Of a stretch of 7,774 nucleotides of DNA, positions 1 to 5,807 are shown one piece after another. Within the stretch, counting starts at the first letter, position 1. The number at the start of each line of letters is the position of its first letter. The stretch lies in assembly GCA_028865375.1 (NCBI GenBank), contig JAGWKJ010000108.1, forward strand, positions 1-7,774, given 5' to 3'. This stretch comes from Hyphomicrobiales bacterium (GTDB lineage Bacteria > Pseudomonadota > Alphaproteobacteria > Rhizobiales > Beijerinckiaceae). The notes under the pieces are model-generated. The model saw nothing but the letters and a program-made list of their open reading frames with translations. It had not been told where the DNA came from and ran no database searches. The position numbers and the translations under genes are program-made.

Positions 1-338
1 TCGGCGAAGGCGACCAGCAGGTCGAACGTGCCCTTGGCCGACATGGCGCCGATCGCCTCGCGGGCGGCGAGCACGGCATGGGCCGTGCCGCGCCGTTCGC
101 TCTGGACGACGATCGTCGCGCCCGGCGCGTGCCAGCGGGCTTCGGCAGCCACGTCATCGCGGCCGGGGCCGATCACGACGGCGATTTCGGCCGCCCCGGC
201 GGCGGCGACCGAGCGCAGCGTCCAGCCCAGCATCGACAGGCCGGCGATCTCATGGAGAACCTTGGGCCGCGCGGATTTCATCCGCGTGCCCTCGCCGGCG
301 GCGAGGACGACGGCCAGCGCCGGACGTGATCGGGTCAT
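1..338 (-). CDS. glmU: GlmU N-terminal part (UDP-GlcNAc pyrophosphorylase domain), cut by the window edge
   Basis: This is the first 112 codons of a leftward gene that continues past the left edge. GlmU is a cytoplasmic bifunctional enzyme: its C-terminal half acetylates glucosamine-1-phosphate and its N-terminal half uridylylates the product to UDP-GlcNAc, the precursor of peptidoglycan and lipid A. Only the uridylyltransferase start is visible. Residues 12-22 read LAAGEGTRMKS, the nucleotide-binding loop of this family, followed by PKVLHEIAG (25-33). QSERRGTAHAV (79-89) matches the uracil-binding Q...GTxHA segment. The ATG at 338 has GGAG at 346-349, 7 nt upstream. The last visible residues, LLVAFA, lead into a codon beginning GA, probably the metal-binding Asp; the usual Gly before it is Ala here. 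The acetyltransferase half is out of view, so a single-domain nucleotidyltransferase cannot be fully excluded. The gene lies 53 nt downstream of the merR-like gene on the same strand and may be co-transcribed with it. Confidence 0.88.
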   Translation of the reverse strand, partial: MTRSRPALAVVLAAGEGTRMKSARPKVLHEIAGLSMLGWTLRSVAAAGAAEIAVVIGPGRDDVAAEARWHAPGATIVVQSERRGTAHAVLAAREAIGAMSAKGTFDLLVAFA

Positions 339-391
339 GCGGCCACTCCAGGGACGGGTCGCGGCGGACTAGGCGTCGGACGGGCGCGGGG

Positions 392-916
392 TCAAGCGGC
401 GCCAAGCAGGCGCGCCGCGGCGTCGAGTTCGGCTAGCGCCCTTTCGATCGCGGCCCGCCGACGCGGATCGGCCGCGGGAGCCGCGGGGACGGCTCGCGGC
501 GCCGGCGTGTCGGGATCGGATGACGCCTCGGCATGGGGCGGCGTGGGTGCGGGCGCGCGGCGACCCGCCGGCGCGGGCGCGCGGGCAGGCGCATCGGCAA
601 CCACGTCCTCGACCGCAAGGGCGGCGACGTGCGCGGTGGGCTCGCCGCCGGCGCCGCCACCGAGGAAGGGCTTCAGCCCCTGCTCCTTGAACAGTTTCTG
701 GACGCCGCGGATCGTATAGCCTTCGGCGTAGAGCAGGTGCCGGATCGCCCGCAGCGTTTGCAGATCCTCGGGCCGATAATAGCGTCGCCCACCGGCCCGC
801 TTCAGCGGATGGATCTGGTGGAATCGCGTCTCCCAGAACCGGATGACATGTTGCGGCACATCCAGGTCGTCGGCGACCTCGCTGATGGTCCGCATGGCTT
901 CCGGTGATTTTTCCAT
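392..916 (-). CDS. MerR-family transcriptional regulator of the ihfA-linked type
   Basis: The protein has 174 residues. A winged helix-turn-helix of the MerR type occupies about residues 9-75: ISEVADDLDVPQHVIRFWE, then RRYYRPEDL (44-52) and a second helical part ending GYTIRGVQKLFKEQG. This is the small MerR-like protein usually encoded directly after ihfA in alphaproteobacteria; its target and effector are not established as far as I know. There is no Cys-rich metal site and no recognisable drug-binding domain. Instead residues from about 97 to 155 are a low-complexity Ala/Pro/Arg tail, followed by a short predicted helix (RAAIERALAELDAAARLLG). The ATG at 916 is chosen because homologues begin with a similar M-x-KSP-x-A stretch, although no clear Shine-Dalgarno precedes it. 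An ATG at 895 with GGAAG just before it is the alternative. The gene lies 68 nt downstream of ihfA on the same strand and is probably in its operon. Confidence 0.88.
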   Translation of the reverse strand: MEKSPEAMRTISEVADDLDVPQHVIRFWETRFHQIHPLKRAGGRRYYRPEDLQTLRAIRHLLYAEGYTIRGVQKLFKEQGLKPFLGGGAGGEPTAHVAALAVEDVVADAPARAPAPAGRRAPAPTPPHAEASSDPDTPAPRAVPAAPAADPRRRAAIERALAELDAAARLLGAA

Positions 917-960
917 TGCTTAAACGCCGATCTTCGCCTTTCGCACGAATTTGCCATCGG

Positions 961-982
961 CGACGCCCGAAGGCAAGCGTCG
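961..982 (-). terminator. Hairpin just after the ihfA stop codon (possible attenuator or 3'-end stabiliser)
   Basis: Perfect 6-bp arms at 961-966 and 977-982 enclose a 10-nt loop. The loop can refold as GCC-TTCG-GGC, a C(UUCG)G tetraloop, which is unusually stable in RNA. It starts 2 nt after the ihfA stop on the leftward transcript and lies upstream of the merR-like gene. No T-run follows, so it is not a classical intrinsic terminator. It could trim or protect the ihfA message or reduce readthrough. Confidence 0.35.
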
Positions 983-984
983 CG

Positions 985-1344
985 TCAATCTTCGTCGTCG
1001 TCGCCGGTCGGCTCGACCCCGTTGATCTTGGCCTTCATCTGGTTCGACGCCTTGAACACGAGCACGCGGCGCGGCGTGATCGCCGCTTCGACGCCGGTTT
1101 TCGGGTTGCGGCCGGTGCGCTCGCGCTTATGACGGATCTTGAACGTGCCGAACGACGACAGCTTCACGCCGTCCCCGCGTTCAAGCGTAACGGAAATCTG
1201 GTCGAGCATCTGTTCGACGAGTTCGGCCGATTCGGTCTGGGACAGTCCGACCTTGCGCTGAACGGCGCGCGCGAGATCGGCCCTGGTGGTGGCGCCGGCG
1301 TTGGCAGCGTCTTGACCCCGGTCCGCGTTACCCCTGTCGGTCAT
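985..1344 (-). CDS. ihfA: Integration host factor subunit alpha
   Basis: The protein has 119 residues. IHF-alpha pairs with IHF-beta to bind and sharply bend DNA at specific sites, organising the nucleoid and assisting transcription, replication and recombination. The HU/IHF fold covers about residues 19-110: an N-terminal helical dimerisation part (TRADLARAVQRKVGLSQ), KLSSFGTFKIR (61-71), then the DNA-clasping arm with GRNPKTG at 78-84, where Pro81 is the residue expected to intercalate. ITPRRVLVFKAS closes the fold. The IHF-alpha rather than HU assignment rests on the arm sequence and on the adjacent merR-like gene. An 18-residue polar N-terminal extension and an acidic C-terminal tail ending DDDED make it longer than the roughly 100-residue family norm. 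The start is secure: AAGGAG at 1350-1355 lies 5 nt from the ATG. In most alphaproteobacteria ihfA follows fabH; here it does not. Confidence 0.95.
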   Translation of the reverse strand: MTDRGNADRGQDAANAGATTRADLARAVQRKVGLSQTESAELVEQMLDQISVTLERGDGVKLSSFGTFKIRHKRERTGRNPKTGVEAAITPRRVLVFKASNQMKAKINGVEPTGDDDED

Positions 1345-1503
1345 GGCAACTCCTTAAAGAACGTCTGGAACTCGCGGCAAATCCGCACGGCGCCGAACAA
1401 AAAGTCCGATTGCGACTCATTCATGGCAAAACGCGCGCGAACGGACTATCCAAGCTTAGACCGCGGACAGGCCGCGTGAAAGCCCTTTTAACGAGGATCG
1501 CCG
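1345..1503. promoter_or_regulatory. Divergent promoter region between ihfA and the SDR gene
   Basis: This is the only space in which both ihfA (leftward) and the SDR gene (rightward) can have their promoters. It is somewhat less GC-rich than the flanking genes. Both Shine-Dalgarno sequences are clear: AAGGAG at 1350-1355 for ihfA and GAGG at 1493-1496 for the SDR gene. Weak rightward boxes are TGGCAA (1424-1429) and TATCCA (1447-1452), 17 nt apart. A weak leftward pair is TTGCCA (complement of 1424-1429) and GACTTT (complement of 1401-1406), also 17 nt apart. Neither pair is close enough to consensus to be called a promoter. Confidence 0.4.
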
Positions 1504-2250
1504 ATGACGGAAATGGCGCGTCGCATTGCGTTGGTCGCGGGCGCGTCACGCGGTATCGGCCGCGCGGTCGCCGTGGAACTCGCCCGCCGGGGCGCTCACG
1601 TGGTGGCGCTGGCGCGCACCAAGGGCGAATTGGAGAGCCTCGACGACGACGCGCAGGCGGCGGGCGCGACCGTGCCGCCGACCTTGGTGGAAGGCGATCT
1701 GCGCGACGCCAAGTTGTTCGACGCGCTGGCGGCGTCGCTCGCGGCGCGGTTCGGCCGCGTCGACGCGCTGGTGGTCAACGCCGCCGTGCTGGGTCCCATC
1801 ACGCCGCTGGTCGATGTCGAAGACGGCCAATGGGACCAGGTGATGTCCCTCAACGTCACCGCCGCTTGGCGGCTGGTGCGGGCGATGGACCCGCTGCTGC
1901 GCCGTTCGGCCGCCGGTCGCGCCGTGTTCGTGACGTCGTCGGTCGGCCAACGTCCGCGCGCCTATTGGGGCCCCTATGCGATCTCCAAGGCGGCGCTCGA
2001 CGCGCTCGCCCGCACCTATGCGGCGGAGACCGTCAATGCCTCGCCGGTGCGCGTCATGCTCGCCAACCCGGGTCCGCTGCGCACCCAGATGCGCGCCGCC
2101 GCCATGCCGGGCGAGGACCCGCTGTCGCTCAAGACCCCCGAGGATTTCGCGCCCCGGCTTGCCGACCTGTGCGAAGCCGCCTCGACCGACACCGGCCGGC
2201 TGTATGATTTCCCCACCGGCAAGACGCTCGATTTTCATCCGCCGGGGTGA
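1504..2250 (+). CDS. SDR-family NAD(P)-dependent oxidoreductase
   Basis: The protein is 248 residues, the normal length of a classical short-chain dehydrogenase/reductase. The Rossmann dinucleotide loop is GASRGIG at 13-19, followed by GDLRD (64-68). The NAG motif appears as N92-A-A. The catalytic set is Asn117, Ser146 (or Ser145), Tyr158 and Lys162 in YAISK, so the active site is intact. LANPGPLRTQM (about 190-200) is the usual PG-x-xxT segment after the active site. The substrate cannot be read from the sequence. It resembles the E. coli YciK-like group of uncharacterised SDRs more than FabG, because the C-terminal part is short and lacks the final GG...DGG motif of FabG. The ATG at 1504 has GAGG 7 nt upstream. 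It is a single rightward gene, divergent from ihfA and convergent with der. Confidence 0.87.
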   Translation: MTEMARRIALVAGASRGIGRAVAVELARRGAHVVALARTKGELESLDDDAQAAGATVPPTLVEGDLRDAKLFDALAASLAARFGRVDALVVNAAVLGPITPLVDVEDGQWDQVMSLNVTAAWRLVRAMDPLLRRSAAGRAVFVTSSVGQRPRAYWGPYAISKAALDALARTYAAETVNASPVRVMLANPGPLRTQMRAAAMPGEDPLSLKTPEDFAPRLADLCEAASTDTGRLYDFPTGKTLDFHPPG

Positions 2251-2275
2251 GCGGGGGTGGCGATTTGCGATGCCT

Positions 2276-2328
2276 AAATTCAATTAACATACTAGAGTAA
2301 CTACTTGAATTGATTAATTATAGCATAC
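2276..2328. other. AT-rich island between the convergent SDR and der genes
   Basis: Twelve of these 53 bases are G or C (about 23%), against about 70% in the surrounding genes. It contains an imperfect inverted repeat with 7-nt arms, aattcaa (2277-2283) and ttgaatt (2305-2311), around a 21-nt loop. It lies 25 nt after the SDR stop and 20 nt after the der stop (leftward). No T-tract terminator and no open reading frame are visible. It may be a spacer that helps termination, a protein-binding site, or a remnant of inserted DNA. Confidence 0.6.
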
Positions 2329-2348
2329 GCAATCGTCGGCAATGCGCC

Positions 2349-3761
2349 CTACCCCCGCTTGCTCTTGTCATACGGGTTTTCTCCGGTCCTGACCGAGAGC
2401 CGAATCGGCGTGCCGGGCAGCTTGAAAGTCGCACGCAAGCCATTGACGAGAAAACGCTTGTAGCTCTCCGGCAGCTTGTCGAGCTGGTTTCCGAACAGGA
2501 TGAAGAACGGCGGCCGCGCCTTGGGCTGCGTCATGAAGCGAATCTTGATCCTGCGTCCGGCGACGGCGGGCGGCGGCGTCGCGTCCACAATGGGGCCGAG
2601 CCAGCGGTTCAGCTTGGCGGTGGCGATGCGCCGGTTCCAGACGTCGTGGGCGCGCAGGGCGGCTTCGAGCAGCGCATCGACCCCGGTGCCGCGGCGGCCC
2701 GACAACGGAACGATCTCGACCCCGCGCACCTGCGGCAGGCTGGTTTCGATGGTCTCGCGCGCGTCGGTCAGCGCCTTGCCGCGATCCTCGGCCGCGTCCC
2801 ACTTGTTGAGGCCGATCACCAAGGCCCGGCCCTCGCTGGCGACGAGGTCGGCGATCGTCAGGTCCTGCTTCTCGAACGGGAGCGTGGCATCGACCAGCAG
2901 GATGACGACTTCGGCGAAGCGCACGGCGCGGATGCCGTCGGCGGCGGCGAGCTTCTCCAGCTTGTCCTGCACCTTGGCCTTGCGGCGCAGGCCGGCGGTG
3001 TCGAACAGCTTCAACTCGCGGCCGCGCCACCGGGCGTCGAGCGAAATCGAATCGCGGGTCAGGCCGGGTTCGGGGCCGGTCAGCAGGCGCTCCTCGCCCA
3101 CGATGCGGTTAAGCAGCGTCGATTTGCCGGCATTGGGCTGGCCCACGACGGCCAGCCGCAACGGCCGGGCCGGATCGGCGTCCGAGCCGTCCTCCTCCTC
3201 GCCGAGTTCGGCGGGCGGCGGATCGTCGGCGGCGAAATCCTCGTCCGGCGAGGCCGGTTCGGGCGCCTTGGGCAACGCGGCGGCCAAGGCGTCCTCGAGG
3301 TCGCCCATGCCCTCGGCATGTTCGGCCGAAATGGCCACCGGCGTCCCGAGGCCCAGCGCGAAGGCTTCGTTGGCGCCCGCTTCGCCCGCCCGACCTTCGC
3401 TCTTGTTGGCGACGAGCACGATCGGCTTGCCCGAGCGGCGCACCAATCTGGCGAAATGCTCGTCCTGCAGCGTCAATCCGGCCCGGGCGTCGACCACGAA
3501 CAAAATGACGTCGGCATCGGCGACCGCGACTTCGGTCTGACGGCGCATCCGTTCGGGCAGCGCGCCGTCGGACCCCTCTTCGAGGCCGGCGGTGTCGATG
3601 ACGTCGAAGTCGAGGCGCCCGAGATGGGCTTCGCCCACCCGCCGGTCGCGCGTCACGCCGGGCCGGTCGTCGACCAGCGCCAGCTTGCGGCCGACCAGCC
3701 GGTTGAACAGCGTCGATTTGCCGACGTTGGGCCGGCCGATGATCGCGACTTTCGGCGGCAA
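2349..3761 (-). CDS. der: Ribosome-associated GTPase Der (EngA)
   Basis: The protein has 470 residues with the diagnostic tandem GTPase layout. Der is an essential cytoplasmic GTPase that acts in assembly of the 50S ribosomal subunit. Domain 1 has the P-loop GRPNVGKST at 9-17, DTAG at 56-59 and NKSE at 119-122. An acidic linker (about 166-198) leads to domain 2, with GQPNAGKST at 207-215, DTAG at 254-257 and NKWD at 319-322. The KH-like C-terminal domain follows from about residue 360, with RIKIRFMTQ and PPFFILFGN, and the protein ends in a basic tail. The chosen start is TTG at 3761, because MPPKVAIIGRPN matches how homologues begin and no ATG or GTG lies closer. It sits 1 nt after the stop of the TPR gene with only a weak GAAG upstream, so translation is probably coupled. 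In many proteobacteria bamB lies between these two genes; here there is no room for it. Confidence 0.97.
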   Translation of the reverse strand: MPPKVAIIGRPNVGKSTLFNRLVGRKLALVDDRPGVTRDRRVGEAHLGRLDFDVIDTAGLEEGSDGALPERMRRQTEVAVADADVILFVVDARAGLTLQDEHFARLVRRSGKPIVLVANKSEGRAGEAGANEAFALGLGTPVAISAEHAEGMGDLEDALAAALPKAPEPASPDEDFAADDPPPAELGEEEDGSDADPARPLRLAVVGQPNAGKSTLLNRIVGEERLLTGPEPGLTRDSISLDARWRGRELKLFDTAGLRRKAKVQDKLEKLAAADGIRAVRFAEVVILLVDATLPFEKQDLTIADLVASEGRALVIGLNKWDAAEDRGKALTDARETIETSLPQVRGVEIVPLSGRRGTGVDALLEAALRAHDVWNRRIATAKLNRWLGPIVDATPPPAVAGRRIKIRFMTQPKARPPFFILFGNQLDKLPESYKRFLVNGLRATFKLPGTPIRLSVRTGENPYDKSKRG

Positions 3762-3762
3762 G

Positions 3763-4419
3763 TCAGGGCTTCGTCGGCTGCGCGCCGCGGACGAGCGCCA
3801 GCAGCGCCTCGGCCCGCTGGCGCTGGGAGGCGGTGGCGGCCGGGTCGGTCACGACCTCGTCGATCCATTTGCCGGCCCCGGCATAATCCTTGGCGTCGAG
3901 CGCGATCAGGCCCAGCGCCTCGCGCGCCGGGTCGGCCCAGACGCCGCCCGCCGCCAGCGCCGTGAAGCGCTTGGCCGCCTCGTCGGCCTTGTCGGCGTCG
4001 AGCCAAGCGTAACCCGCGCGCAACCGCGCGGCCTCGGCCAGCGGCGGATCGACCGAAGGGTCGGCGGCCACCGCGTCGAAGGCGGCCGCGGCGCCGGCGG
4101 GGTCCTTGGCGGCCTGCGCGCCCGCCGCCGACATGGCGGCGATGCCGCGATAGCCGGCCGGCGCGGTGGCGGCGATGCGCTCGAAGGCGTTCTTGGCGAG
4201 GTCGGACTTGCCGTCCCGCAGATAGCCCAGCGCGTCCTCGTAGGCCTGCGAAGCCGCCGCCGCCTGCGCGCGCACGTGGTCGGACCACAGCCGCCAGCCG
4301 GCGGCGCCCGCCAGGAACAGCAACGCCGCGGCGGCGATCGCGACGCGGTTCTTCTGCAGGAACGCGACGGTCTTGTCGCGCCTCAGATCTTCGTCGACTT
4401 CCTGGAAGATGTCGGCCAT
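3763..4419 (-). CDS. YfgM-like membrane-anchored tetratricopeptide repeat protein
   Basis: The protein has 218 residues. A short charged N-terminus (MADIFQEVDEDLRRDK) precedes one hydrophobic segment at about 26-45, and the rest is Ala-rich helical sequence with TPR-like spacing. The charged, Lys/Arg-containing N-terminus suggests an uncleaved anchor with the repeat domain in the periplasm. The layout and its position directly before der match the family that includes E. coli YfgM, an ancillary SecYEG partner involved in periplasmic protein folding. That function is known for E. coli and only inferred here. The ATG at 4419 gives the anchor in full; its Shine-Dalgarno is poor (a GAGG lies about 14 nt away). 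The stop is 1 nt from the der start. It lies 112 nt downstream of fabH on the same strand and could share its transcript. Confidence 0.82.
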   Translation of the reverse strand: MADIFQEVDEDLRRDKTVAFLQKNRVAIAAAALLFLAGAAGWRLWSDHVRAQAAAASQAYEDALGYLRDGKSDLAKNAFERIAATAPAGYRGIAAMSAAGAQAAKDPAGAAAAFDAVAADPSVDPPLAEAARLRAGYAWLDADKADEAAKRFTALAAGGVWADPAREALGLIALDAKDYAGAGKWIDEVVTDPAATASQRQRAEALLALVRGAQPTKP

Positions 4420-4443
4420 TGGGTTTGGCGCCGCCTCGATTGC

Positions 4444-4476
4444 GCGCGGGCGTTACCACGCCCGGCGCGCCCGCGC
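4444..4476 (-). terminator. GC-rich inverted repeats in the fabH-TPR gap
   Basis: Two alternative stems can form. One is a perfect 7-bp stem, cgggcgt (4447-4453) and acgcccg (4458-4464), with a 4-nt loop. The other is gcgcggg (4444-4450) with cccgcgc (4470-4476). They lie downstream of the fabH stop on the leftward strand and before the TPR start. No T-run follows in either direction. They may attenuate transcription or protect the fabH 3' end, but GC-rich DNA makes such stems common by chance. Confidence 0.3.
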
Positions 4477-4557
4477 TACCGGCGGATCAGGGCGGGGCCC
4501 CGACGTCGGAAGCCCGCGCGTCGCCGCCGAACTACCAACGGATCAGGGCCGAGCCCC
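4476..4557 (-). repeat. Imperfect duplication of the fabH 3' end, two 26-bp copies
   Basis: Positions 4476-4501 and 4532-4557 match at 22 of 26 bases, offset by 56 nt. The right copy is the true end of fabH, coding GSALIRW and the TAG stop. The left copy, 30 nt beyond the stop, would code GPALIRR followed by TAG in the matching frame. The offset is not a multiple of three, so the left copy is out of frame with fabH and is not translated from it. It looks like a degenerated piece of a fabH 3' end. Confidence 0.6.
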
Positions 4558-5530
4558 AAGTGAAGCCGCCGCCCATCGCCTCGACCATCACGAGGTCGCC
4601 GCGCTTGATCCGCCCGTCGGCGACCGCGGTGGCGAGCGCCAGCGGGATCGATGCCGCCGACGTGTTGCCGTGCAGCGCCACCGTCTTGACGACCTTGCCG
4701 GCCGCGATGCCGAGCTTCTCGGCCGAGGCGTCGATGATGCGCTCGTTGGCCTGGTGGGGCACGAACCAGTCGAGCGTGTCCGCGCTTTCTCCGGTGGCGG
4801 CGAAGGCGTCGACCACGACGTCCGTCACCATGCCGACCGCGTGCTTGAACACCTCGCGCCCGGCCATCTTCAAATGGCCGACCGTGCCGGTGGTCGAGGG
4901 ACCGCCGTCGACGTAGAGCTTGTCGCGGTGGCGGCCGTCCGAGCGCAGGTGCGCTGTCAGCACGCCGCGCGGTTTCGCCCCGCCCTCGCGCCGCGCCTCG
5001 ATCGCCATCGCGCCGGCGCCGTCGCCGAACAGCACGCAAGTCGTGCGGTCGGTCCAGTCGAGGATGCGCGAGAAAGTCTCCGCGCCGATCACCAGCGCGC
5101 GCGCGTTGGCGCCGGAGACGAGGAACTTCTCGGCCGTCGAGAGCGCGAACACGAAGCCCGAGCACACGGCCTGGAGGTCGAACGCGACGCCGCGCGTCAC
5201 GCCGAGCGCCGCCTGGATCTCGGTGGCGCTGGAGGGAAAGGTATGGTCGGGCGTCGAGGTCGCCACCACGATCAGGTCGACGTCGGCGGCGGTCCAGCCC
5301 GCTTGCGCCATGGCGGCGCGCGCGGCGGCGGTTCCCAGCGAGACGGTCGTCTCGCCTTCGCCCGCCACGTAGCGCTGACGGATGCCGGTGCGCTGGACGA
5401 TCCACTCGTCGCTGGTGTCGACCCTGGCGGCGAGCTCTTCATTGGAGACGGCGCGGGCTGGAAGGGCCATGCCGACGCCGGCCACGACGGCGCGCAAGGG
5501 AACTGCTTGGTCGGTCAAGGGGCGCGACAC
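4532..5530 (-). CDS. fabH: Beta-ketoacyl-ACP synthase III (FabH)
   Basis: The protein has 332 residues, normal for FabH. It condenses acetyl-CoA with malonyl-ACP to form acetoacetyl-ACP, the first step of type II fatty acid synthesis in the cytoplasm. The catalytic triad is complete: Cys123 in LQAVCSGFVFAL, His259 in PHQANERII (the ACP-contacting QANxRI follows it), and Asn289 in LHGNTSAAS. DTSDEWIVQRTGIRQR (38-53) and FGDGAGA (168-174) are also typical. The C-terminus is GSALIRW. The longest supported start is GTG at 5530, but no Shine-Dalgarno precedes it. A TTG at residue 12 would give a slightly shorter protein, so the start is uncertain by about a dozen residues. The usual partner plsX is absent: upstream is divergent galM. 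The usual downstream neighbour ihfA is over 3 kb away. Confidence 0.97.
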   Translation of the reverse strand: MSRPLTDQAVPLRAVVAGVGMALPARAVSNEELAARVDTSDEWIVQRTGIRQRYVAGEGETTVSLGTAAARAAMAQAGWTAADVDLIVVATSTPDHTFPSSATEIQAALGVTRGVAFDLQAVCSGFVFALSTAEKFLVSGANARALVIGAETFSRILDWTDRTTCVLFGDGAGAMAIEARREGGAKPRGVLTAHLRSDGRHRDKLYVDGGPSTTGTVGHLKMAGREVFKHAVGMVTDVVVDAFAATGESADTLDWFVPHQANERIIDASAEKLGIAAGKVVKTVALHGNTSAASIPLALATAVADGRIKRGDLVMVEAMGGGFTWGSALIRW

Positions 5531-5807
5531 CGGTTGCGCGGCCCGCGACCCGGCCCGCCTCCCGCGCCATAATCGGCGCCCGCGCCTTAGGCAAGGGCGG
5601 GCCGCCCCGGCAAGACGGGATGGAGCGGGGGCCTATGGACGCTTTCGCTTCGCCGCGGTTTTCGGTATGAAGATGATCGCGGTCGAGCCAGGAGATCCGG
5701 GTACGCCCGCGGGGGAGTTCCGCCCCCCCGACCGCACCTCGCCTCCGACCGCGTGCCGCTTGGCCCTCCCCCGCTTCCCCCGCTACAGTCGCGCCAAGGA
5801 GGCGGGC
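5531..5807. promoter_or_regulatory. Divergent control region between fabH and galM
   Basis: These 277 nt must hold the promoters of both genes. For fabH (leftward), TTGCCT (complement of 5589-5594) and TATGGC (complement of 5566-5571) are 17 nt apart and would give a leader of about 30 nt. For galM (rightward), TTGGCC (5760-5765) and TACAGT (5784-5789) are 18 nt apart, but transcription would start almost at the ribosome binding site. Both are moderate matches only. A C/G-rich stem is possible at 5710-5730 (cggggg with cccccg). No gene is evident in this stretch. Confidence 0.35.
5796..5802 (+). promoter_or_regulatory. Strong ribosome binding site that fixes the galM start
   Basis: AAGGAGG lies 5 nt before the ATG at 5808. 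The reading frame is open far upstream, with another in-frame ATG at 5667, so this site decides the start. Everything upstream of it in that frame lacks family similarity. Confidence 0.85.

Noticed and set aside
339..391. A tRNA gene downstream of the MerR-like gene, as found after ihfA-merR in many alphaproteobacteria
   Set aside because: The gap to glmU is only 53 nt and shows no cloverleaf or conserved T-loop sequence.
2303..2315. A possible IHF-binding site in the AT-rich island, attractive because ihfA is nearby
   Set aside because: TTGATT at 2310-2315 fits one half of the reverse consensus, but the three bases four positions upstream (act) do not match the required YAA.
2317..2342. A leftward promoter built on the TATAAT at 2317-2322 (complement)
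   Set aside because: The nearest -35-like hexamer (TTGCCG, complement of 2337-2342) is only 14 nt away, and it would transcribe only antisense to the SDR gene.
2310..3965. A 551-codon open frame on the plus strand opposite der
   Set aside because: It is antisense to an unambiguous Der protein. Such frames arise from GC-rich codon use, and its translation is low-complexity with no family motif.
4373..5572. A 399-codon plus-strand frame opposite fabH, and the long minus-strand frame opposite galM (5439-6749)
   Set aside because: Both mirror genes whose catalytic motifs are intact. Their translations are rich in Arg, Gly and Ala with no domain signal.
5595..5607. The palindrome-like gggcggg/ccgccc stretch upstream of fabH as an operator
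   Set aside because: It is 13 nt of pure G and C in a very GC-rich region, has almost no loop, and is not repeated nearby.
5667..5807. A possible 47-residue N-terminal extension of GalM from the ATG at 5667
   Set aside because: It is in frame and open, but it is Pro-rich without family similarity. The strong AAGGAGG at 5796-5802 places the start at 5808.
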